NCBI GenBank assembly: GCA_013339685.2
Contig: CM023486.1
Span: 46,032,955 to 46,096,954 of the forward strand
Source: Hyalomma asiaticum
Taxonomy: Eukaryota > Arthropoda > Arachnida > Ixodida > Ixodidae
Length of the DNA stretch: 64,000 nucleotides
Direction: 5' to 3'
The notes beneath the pieces are model-generated. The model did no database searches, was not told the origin of the DNA, and was given only the letters and a program-made list of their open reading frames with translations. This document shows positions 57,114 to 64,000 of this stretch, piece by piece. The first letter of the stretch is position 1. Each line of letters begins with the position of its first letter. The position numbers and the translations under genes are program-made.

Positions 57114-57314
57114 ACTCATTGATTGATTTCGGGAGCTTAACTTCTCAAAACGATCTGATTGTGCGAGACACCAAATGGTGGAGGGCTCCGGAAATTTCCA
57201 CCACCAGGTGTCCTTCAACGCGCACTGACATCGCACAGTACACGGGCCTCAACATTTCGCCTCCATCGAAACGCAGCCACCACGGCCTGGATTCGATCCC
57301 GCGACCTTCGGATC
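57114..57314 (-). mobile_element. Ruka-like SINE, 5'-truncated, 16-bp duplication
   Basis: Minus-strand copy from GATCCGAAGGTCGCGGGATC to the tail AATCAATCAATG. ACAGTCCCAGCTATCG (57098-57113) and ACAGTCCGAGCTATCG (57315-57330) flank it with one mismatch. Confidence 0.93.
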
Positions 57315-57894
57315 ACAGTCCGAGCTATCGTGTGTGCAGCTTTTCAAGTCGTACTTTACTATATTTTTGACAGATGGTGCTTTGATAAACTCGATTTCCG
57401 TCACTAAAGGTAGCCGCGTTATGGCGGAGGGCTTGTGCGACCTAGTGCTCCGTGCTGCTACGGCGGTTGCTTGAAATGATTATTTCCGCCCTGGACGCCT
57501 ACGCCGACACCGATACCGGCTTTTCTGTGGCAAGAATTCCTTAGCGCTATATCGCGTTGAAATTGCTTCCTTTCCCTTTAATATCCCTGTAATGTTAATT
57601 CCACAGACGTACTACGCGGCCCCGTTGAGACTTACCTAGGATTGCGTGGTCTGCCACACGGCGACGTGCTTGTAAGTGAAGAAGGCACAGACAGACAGCA
57701 GGGCACCTGCGACGCGGAATGGGCAAATAAGGATTTGCTTTCGACAAAAAACAACGTGTGGACACGCTGCCTGCCCTTCTGAAGTCCTTGTTTGTTTCCT
57801 GCAGGAAAGCCTGCTCTTTCTGCTCACAAGGCTTCTTTGCCGGCCGTCCAATGCCCTACAGAGCATCGCGTGCTTGCGTATAAAGCACGCGTCG

Positions 57895-58005
57895 CTGCCC
57901 CGCAGTACAGCGGTTCGCTCTAGCACGGATAGTTGGGCTGGTTGGTGTCTGTTCACTGTGAAGGAATTGGGCGCGCACAAACACACGGACACCTGCGACA
58001 CTTAT
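57895..58005 (-). repeat. Fragment resembling the Penelope-like element end
   Basis: On the minus strand TTCACAGTGAACAGACACCA followed by ACCAGCCCAACTATCCGT resembles the segment at 61690-61760 (TTCACTATGGACTCTTACCA, then ACTCGCTCAACTTTCTGT). The translation also parallels it (PAQLSVLE versus LAQLSVLV). No other PLE parts are seen next to it. The open frames of up to 202 codons over 57636-58284 are otherwise unrecognised. Confidence 0.45.
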
Positions 58006-58314
58006 GGTGCTGCTCCCTTCATCTGGAAGTGTCTGTCTGCGCCCAATTCTTTCGCAATGAACGGTTCGCAGGATGCTTCAAACAAAGACGATTCATTTGA
58101 CCGTGGGGCACTGTGCGTGTCTCTAAGACTGTCGTGGTTGGAGATGTACGTACACGGGCTACCTTTTTTCATGATGCGATTGGTCCCCACATCAACACCC
58201 ACTGTGAAATTCGAAAGTGTTTTAATTGGAACACTTAGATGCACTTTCCAGCTACGTCTCTACATAGTGATGTTTATCGCATAAACTTTACAATTCCCTC
58301 GCCATAGAATGCAT

Positions 58315-58490
58315 ATCCCGGCCGCGGCGGCTGCATTTCGATGGAGGCAAAATGTTGAGGCCCATGTACTGTGCGATGTCAGTGCGCGTTAAAGAACCCC
58401 AGGTGGTCGAAATTTCCGGAGACCTCCAATACGGCGTCTATCATAATCACAGCTGGTATTCGGACGTTAAACCCCACAAATCAATCCAAT
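58315..58490 (+). mobile_element. Ruka-like SINE, 5'-truncated, 12-bp duplication
   Basis: Starts inside the body at ATCCCGGCCGCGGCGGCTGC and runs to CCCCACAAATCAATCCAAT. CATAGAATGCAT (58303-58314) and CATGGAATGCAT (58491-58502) flank it. Confidence 0.94.
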
Positions 58491-58502
58491 CATGGAATGC
58501 AT

Positions 58503-59309
58503 CTATCTGCCAGAGAACTATTTCTTTTCTTCACGGTCCCTTCGATCGCTTGATCAAATCTACGGTAAAAATTCGATGACGCTCTCTGTATTGTCTTGCG
58601 CCGCGCCTCTGTTGTGCTCGTCGATCGCTCCACGTCGCCGCTGTCAATTCTGAGCGCGCAGTGAGCACCGTAAACATGCTTCGAACAACAGATTCTCCGA
58701 ACACTAGAGTCTTCGAACAATAGAGCTAAGTGTGAAGTATGCGCGGCGTCATTCGATTTCTGCATCCAGGGTATATAGTGCAACGCGAGCAGACTTCAAA
58801 GGCAAGCGCACACGACGACTTTCATAAGTGACAGCAAAGTGACAGCATGGTGCAGGAACTGTAAAGCGGGACTTACAGACGATGATCTGTATACAGTGAG
58901 CAGCGTACATAATGGGCTGAAAGCGCAGGCGGCTGCCTTCTTTGACGAGGACAAAGTCAGTACCACGCTAGGTTGAATGCCTCAGGCGGAGCGGCGACTA
59001 CGTAGACGTAGCTGAAAGGTGTGTCGAAATGTTCCGATGAAAAAAAAGGAGGGGGTCTCTGAATGCCACCGTGGATTTGAATTCGCCACAAATCGGACCT
59101 TTCCCAAAATATAGCGCTCGCATAACATTGTGTGTGTCGCACGCATGTGCTTCCACAAACACCAAATGGCCCATGAATAACAAGTGCCCCCGCGTCAGAG
59201 ATATAAATTGCAATGTGTTAAATAAAAAATTGGCAGATCTCACGTGCCGTGGGAATCAAGGATATGCGAAGCACGCATCAGGAAAGTAAAATGGGTTTGC
59301 ATTGTTTTC
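58503..59309. other. No recognisable gene
   Basis: Unassigned sequence before the satellite. Confidence 0.5.
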
Positions 59310-60358
59310 TCGCTATACCGAATTTGGTACATATGAAATTAACGAAACGGCCTCAAGAGCATCAAGACTGTGGCATGTAAACAATGCCGCTCATACACGC
59401 ATGTCATGATTCTGATGTTATGGCTTGTCATTTACGTTCGTCATGCAGTCGTGTTGTGTCATAGCAATTTTTGTATACATCCCATTAACGAAACGCGTGG
59501 CATGTAAATCATACCGCTCATGATATGCATGTCACGACTTTCATATCATGAACCTGTCAGTTATGATCGTCATGCAGTCCTGTTGTGCCATACCAATTTT
59601 CGTATGCATCCCGTTACCGAGACGGCAGTATAGCGTCAGGACTGTGACATGTAAATCTTGTCGCTCATGACATGCATGTCATGATTTTCATATTATGACC
59701 TGTCATTTATGAGTCATACAGTCATGTTGTGGCATGCCAATTTTCCTATACATCCCTTTAAGGAAACGCATGGCATGTAAATCATGTCGCTCATGACATG
59801 CATATCATGATGTTCATGTTGTGAGCTCTCAGTCATGTCCGTCATGCAGTCGTGTTGTGGCATACCAATTTTTGTATACATCCCATTAACGAAACGGCCA
59901 GGAGAGCACCAAGACCGAGGCAAGTAAATCATGCCGCTCATGACATGAATGTCATGATTTTTATGTTATGACCTGTCATTTACGTTCGTCAGGCAGTCAT
60001 GTTGTGCCATACCAATTTCCGCATACATCCCATTAGCGAAACGGCCAGGAGAGCACTAAGACCATGGCATGTAAATCATGCCACTCATGACATGCACATC
60101 ATGATTTTCGTGTTATGACCTTCCATTTATGTTCGTCAGGCAGTCATGTCGTGCCATGCCAATCTTCGCATACATCCCGTTAGCGAAACGGCCAGGACAG
60201 CACCAAGATCGTGGCATGCAAATCATGCCGCTCATGACATGAATGTCACGGTTTTCATGTTATGACTTGTCATTTACGTTCATCAGGCAGTCTTGTTGTG
60301 GCATACCAATTTTGTAAACATCCGTTCAGCGAAACGGCCAGAAGAGCACAAAATCGTA
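59310..60358 (+). repeat. Tandem satellite, about seven units of 126-147 bp
   Basis: Each unit contains GGCATGTAAATCATGCCGCT, CATGACATGCATGTCATGAT, GACCTGTCATTTA, the CATGCAGTC(A/G)TGTTGTG block, CATACCAATTTTCGTATACA and CATCCCATTAACGAAACGG. Two early units lack the GCCAGGAGAGCACCAAGAC part and are about 20 bp shorter. The unit is rich in CATG palindromes. The same unit occurs inverted at 33567-33808. Confidence 0.93.
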
Positions 60359-60420
60359 GGTGGCTAGATAGATAGATACGCTCAAAGTCGCCGAAGTTCG
60401 CTAAGAAATACTTCGCATTT
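60359..60420 (+). repeat. Satellite-flanking GATA run and terminal hairpin
   Basis: Four TAGA units follow the last satellite unit. A short conserved-looking end follows: CTCAAAGTCGCCGAAGTTCG, with CGAAG and CTTCG able to pair around TTCGCTAAGAAATA. It resembles the 3' hairpin of Helitron-like elements, but no CTRR end is clear. Confidence 0.45.
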
Positions 60421-60682
60421 AATAAATATCAAGTGTACAATTAAAGGAGGGGCGAGGGGGGGGAGGGGGTGAGTACCCATATATTCGTAAGACAGCTTGG
60501 GGTACTGAAGACAAAAATTGGGTGTGGCTTAACTCAATCTTATCTGGGTGTGCGTAGCGAGAAGTAAGTTGATCTTATTGTTTAGCTTGGATCTCTGTAC
60601 AGTTACATCTTTGTCGTTTAGCTTCGTACGTTGAGTGTTTAGGTTTAGTTGTTACCTCTCGTTAAGTTATGGTTGCATTAAG

Positions 60683-60721
60683 GGGCGGCTCAGTGGAATT
60701 ACAAATCCCACCGAGCCGCCC
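60683..60721. repeat. GC-rich hairpin
   Basis: GGGCGGCTC with GTGG on the left pairs with CCAC and GAGCCGCCC on the right, with a 10-base loop (AATTACAAAT). Confidence 0.7.
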
Positions 60722-60724
60722 GTT

Positions 60725-60930
60725 CTATATATAGGATGCAACGCCTGCTCCTGCTCTGTTGTTGCAACGCGGTTTCACCGGCTCCTGCTCTTACGTCATG
60801 ACAGATCGTCATGACAGCGTCGGTTGCTAGGAAACGGCTCATTGAGCGGTTTCGCAGGCTCCTCCTCTGACATTATGCCAGATGGCGCGGTGAGCGGCGC
60901 CGCCAATTGCGGCAGTTGCTAGGCAACGGC
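60725..60930 (+). promoter_or_regulatory. Promoter-like patch: TATA box and two X-box (RFX) motifs
   Basis: TATATATA lies at 60726-60733. GTTGCTAGGAAAC (60823-60835) and GTTGCTAGGCAAC (60915-60927) match the RFX X-box half-site pair (GTTGCY/RGYAAC). They are 92 bp apart and sit in an imperfect tandem repeat (GGCTCCT(G/C)CTCT unit). CGTCATGACAG is also doubled at 60795-60816. The patch is GC-richer than its surroundings. No gene is recognised downstream, so function is unproven. Confidence 0.35.
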
Positions 60931-61080
60931 TCAGCTCACGGTGTGGCGCGGCCACAGCGAAACGGCGTGCATACGGCCAGTGCAGCTCTCGCTACAATAT
61001 ATGCTAGAATCGTATTTCCATGCGGCACGGGGAACGTCGATGCGCCCGTTTCATGAGACAGGTGCCCGTCTTGAGCCCTC

Positions 61081-61242
61081 ACGTCGGTCTAGTAACTACG
61101 GCACTCGGCTACTGGTGCGAAGGTCGGTACATTGAATCCCGGCCGTGGCGGCTGCGTTGCGATTGAGGCTAAATGTTGAGGCCCTCGTACTGTGTGATGT
61201 TAGTGCACGTTACAGAACGCCGGGTGGTTCGAATTTCCGGTC
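61081..61242 (+). mobile_element. Ruka-like SINE, 3'-truncated
   Basis: The head GTCGGTCTAGTAACTACGGC, a diverged B box (CATTGAATCCC) and the body to GGTGGTTCGAATTTCCGG are present. Then it breaks off into a GT-rich stretch. Confidence 0.85.
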
Positions 61243-61639
61243 TCGTGTGTGTGTGCGTCTGTGACTGCGGGCACTTGAACACCCTACTCACGAGTGTCTG
61301 AGTGTGTCTATGTATTCGAACAAGATTGTTCATGAGCGCGTTCCGGCGTTGCTGTGTTTACCTGTGTATGAGCGAATACACACGGTGATCCTGCAGTTGC
61401 GCCCAGAGAACTTATAGATACAGAGAGGCATATAATTTGTGAACTTTTGAGGGAAGTACTTTCTTCATAGTGCCATGCACTCTAAAATGTGTAGGAGCGA
61501 GATTTCGAACAGTAATTAACAAAATTAGACTAATTAACCTTTAAGCAAGAAGAGTTAAACGCACCAACCTAATTGAACAATGGAAATTATTTATACGAAC
61601 AATGCATATTCGTTGTAATACCCGCGAAAGGGCGAGGCT
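61243..61639. other. No recognisable gene
   Basis: Short GT-rich start, then unassigned sequence. Confidence 0.5.
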
Positions 61640-63665
61640 GCTAATTTCTACAGATCGAGGAAATCCGCCTAATTGCACCCAGGAAACCCAAACTGTGTTC
61701 ACAAGGACAGAAAGTTGAGCGAGTTGGTAAGAGTCCATAGTGAAAAGAACAGGCGTGCACAACACGGACAGAAAGGAAGTGGACAGCACGAACGCCGACT
61801 GTCAACTGAAGCAGAGCACAGAGGAGAAAAAGAAAGAAGACACACAACTTGTCTGCGCATGCGCAGGAAAGGTAGTGCCACCTGTCGAACGGTTACATGT
61901 TCCGGTTTACGCGATAGACAACTGTTAAGGCATTCTATCTCTTCTCTGTTTAAGCTAATCGACCGCTAACTCACAGATGCGCCTCCACTAATACTGATAT
62001 GTCAGGCCTCTACCATTAAACGCGTTTCTTCATTCTTATGTCTGTACAAGATCTCGCTTTCGTCTAACATGGGCATGCAATTACAAACCTGGCAGTGCAA
62101 AGTTAGATTTGACGGCGTTCCACCTGATAGAGACCTTCTATGTTCAATTAATCTGATTATTACAACGCGCTGTTTGCCCTCCATAGAAACGTCCGCAGCT
62201 AAAAGGAATCTTATAAACCATACCCGTGCGACAGTCGGTAAAGTTATTTTTGGCTGTGTACTTTACCTGTTCGCTTTTTTCTTTCCATCACCTCGATTTC
62301 TTCTATGCACGGCAGCACAAATCCTACCTGACTTATTGGGAGCCGTAAACACAACGTTAACCTCATATCTACTTCCCACTTTCTTAAGCCTGTGAAAAAC
62401 TGCGTGGATATACGGAATGCTCACGACTCATTTCTTGTTAATGCTGCTCACTGCTACGGCAATCGTTCCGGTCGAAATCGACTTCTTCAGACGTCCAGCT
62501 ACAGTGGCTATAGCTAGTCTGAAGTAACCTGCTTCTAAAAGGCGCTCGACCTGCGCATTAAAGCTGTTGTTCAAACGGTGCACGCACAACTTGGATAGGG
62601 CTGACTTTAGACACGACAAGGCTATTCCGTTTTTTACTACTTTCGAATGCTTGGAGTAAAAGTTTAACAACGGCTTAGATGCTCTAGGGGAATACTGCCA
62701 ACACACGTGATTCTGCTCAAATGACAGAGAGATATCTAGAAATTGTATTACGTTTCTCTCAGGCAGTTCTTTCGTAAATCTTAGACCACCTCCATTAACT
62801 TTAAGTTGATTGCTTATATAGGTGAGGACGGATTCAAATCATCCTTACTACAAAAATATCAAGTAATCGTCAGCATGCCGAAATACCCTGATGATGTGGT
62901 CACCTGAGGCTTCTGTTCAGTGGCTGTCAAACTTGCTCAATCAAAGATCACTTAGAATAGGGACGACCTTTCGACCTATACAAATCCCCGATTTCTGCAC
63001 AAACACACCTTCTCTATATCCAACCAACGTTGACTTTAAGTACACGGAAAGAATTTCTTGAAATGCAGCATGTGGAAACTCCACACCTATCTATTTAAAA
63101 CTAGACTCATTCCCTTACTTTTCAATACATTCTCTTACGCAATTTAACGAACGTTCATGCGGCAACGAGTAATACAGGTCTTCTACATCCTTCTAAACGT
63201 TGTGCAGTCGCCATGATTCTTCTCTGTTAACAAGTGAACTAGAGCCTGAGAATTACGTATGCGGAAGGGGTCAGAAAAACTTAGAGATGTTAAGCACTTC
63301 TGCAGGCAGCTAGCTACACAAACTTGCCAAGTCCTGACTCTGAAACAATCTAGCGAAACGTAATCTCTTGCTTATGGGCCTTTGCCGAGAAAAATAATTC
63401 TAAAGTGAGCGATTTTGCCTTTTTGACACTAGAAGCTACCGTATCAAGATTATGTTTCAACAGGAGATCGACAGCTCCTTGTTTCGATTAGAGAAGGTTT
63501 CAATTTAACCGATCTAAACTTATTTTCAATAGCTGCTGACGCTTTTTCTGAGAATTTGCTATACGGCATGATAACAAGACACCTTCCTTATCAGATAATA
63601 CTGGTCTAAGTTTATGCTCCACGCAATAATTTACCGCCAGTCGGATAGGGTCAGCTCCCTTACGA
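61640..63665 (-). pseudogene. Penelope-like element (RT plus GIY-YIG), inactivated
   Basis: Read on the minus strand from 63665: NYCVEHKLRPVLSDKEGVLL, then DVEDLYYSLPHERSLNCVRE (about 63185-63130), VFVQKSGICIGRKVVPILSD (about 63005-62945), and VFRHADDYLIFL (about 62890), where the catalytic Asp pair survives. CWQYSPRASKPLLNFYSKHS (62700-62640) and VERLLEAGY (62540) follow. A GIY-YIG endonuclease remnant comes next: VYKIP and CGRFYGGQT (about 62225-62175), LIEHRRSLSGGTPSNLTLHC (about 62150-62090) and ISLNREEIECLNSCL (about 61950-61920). These are the defining domains of Athena/Penelope-type elements. Stops and shifts abound. The 61640-61920 part is the terminal region resembling 57895-58005. 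The 5' RT portion is missing or unrecognisable. Confidence 0.85.
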
Positions 63666-63669
63666 AAAC

Positions 63670-64000
63670 GGATTTAGAGTTCCTTTAGAACTCCTAATGA
63701 GTTCCTATGGAGTCCAAAGGAACTCAATAGGAACTCGCCATCTATAGAATGCTTCCATAGGACGACTGTAGGAAGTCTAAAAATGCCTGTCCATAGAAAC
63801 GCGTCATTTCACGCACAGTAGAAAGCGTATTGACCTTATATGCACTGAACTCTATAAAGTAACTTTTATAGAGCGTCTTTAAAACATTTAACGCTTTCTT
63901 TCTATAGACTGGTTCACCATACGCGCTCTATAATGAATGTATTAACATCTTATCCACGAAATTCTATAAAGTAACCATTATAGGGTACCTATAGAGCCCT
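63670..64000. repeat. Self-complementary CTATAGA/GAACTC-rich repeat running off the window
   Basis: Short motifs recur in both orientations: GAACTC/GAGTTC six or more times at 63680-63740, then CTATAGA, TCTATAAAGTAAC (twice, about 63850 and 63960), TTATAGAG, CTCTATAA and CTATAGAG. The second part resembles a terminal region built from short inverted units. The class is unknown and the right end is cut by the window. Confidence 0.5.

Noticed and set aside
57636..58284. Overlapping 121-codon minus and 202-codon plus frames as a host gene
   Set aside because: No domain or supporting context is seen, and part of the region resembles the end of the Penelope-like element.
59310..60358. CRISPR array
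   Set aside because: Repeats are contiguous units of 126-147 bp without unique spacers, in a eukaryotic context.

Overview
The window looks like a gene-poor, repeat-dense stretch of a hard-tick (Ixodidae) nuclear genome. The main evidence is a tRNA-headed SINE of the kind known from Rhipicephalus (Ruka-like; family name from memory, not searched). It occurs at least a dozen times on both strands, several copies having clean target-site duplications. LINEs of several clades, a Penelope-like element, a Ty3/gypsy remnant, MITE-like elements, microsatellites and a tandem satellite fill much of the rest. I found no convincing host protein-coding exon, rRNA or functional tRNA. Most long reading frames belong to retroelements.

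Layout. 1-8.2 kb: unassigned DNA, one SINE, an unclassified interspersed repeat (second copy near 16.2-16.8 kb), a badly decayed L1/Tx1-like reverse transcriptase, a terminal-inverted-repeat element (second copy at 32.7-33.2 kb) and a CTTT-tailed tRNA-like SINE. 8.3-12.7 kb: an apparently full-length CR1/L2-type LINE with both ORFs open. Its ORF1 carries a 2A-type ribosome-skipping motif (DIEANPGP). Its 5' end has a 66-bp repeat, 300 bp apart, and a TATA/initiator promoter lies between the copies. 14.5-18.5 kb: minus-strand remains of an I-group LINE (endonuclease end, RT, and a zinc-knuckle ORF1). 25.5-26.6 kb: a Harbinger-like MITE with TTA target duplication. 27.1-30.6 kb: a 5'-truncated I-group LINE (RT plus RNase H) split by an inverted copy of its own family. 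31.2-32.5 kb: another truncated I-group LINE. 34.9-35.5 kb: gypsy integrase remnant. 41.7-46.0 kb: a CR1-like LINE 3' end split by a full-length-sized but inactivated RTE element. 46.6-47.3 kb: a second RTE 3' fragment, itself split by a fold-back element. 59.3-60.4 kb: seven-unit satellite, also present inverted at 33.6 kb. 60.7-60.9 kb: a promoter-like patch with a TATA box and two RFX X-box motifs. 61.6-63.7 kb: a minus-strand Penelope-like element with RT and GIY-YIG parts.

The most interesting locus is the CR1/L2-like LINE. An RNA starting at the outer or the inner copy of its duplicated 5' end would carry the same 30-nt leader but encode ORF1 proteins with different N-termini (395 or 295 aa). 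In both, the 2A motif would be expected to separate a hydrophobic leader from the coiled-coil/RNA-binding part. The rest of the window records successive nested insertions. All family assignments come from reading motifs by eye; no database was consulted.
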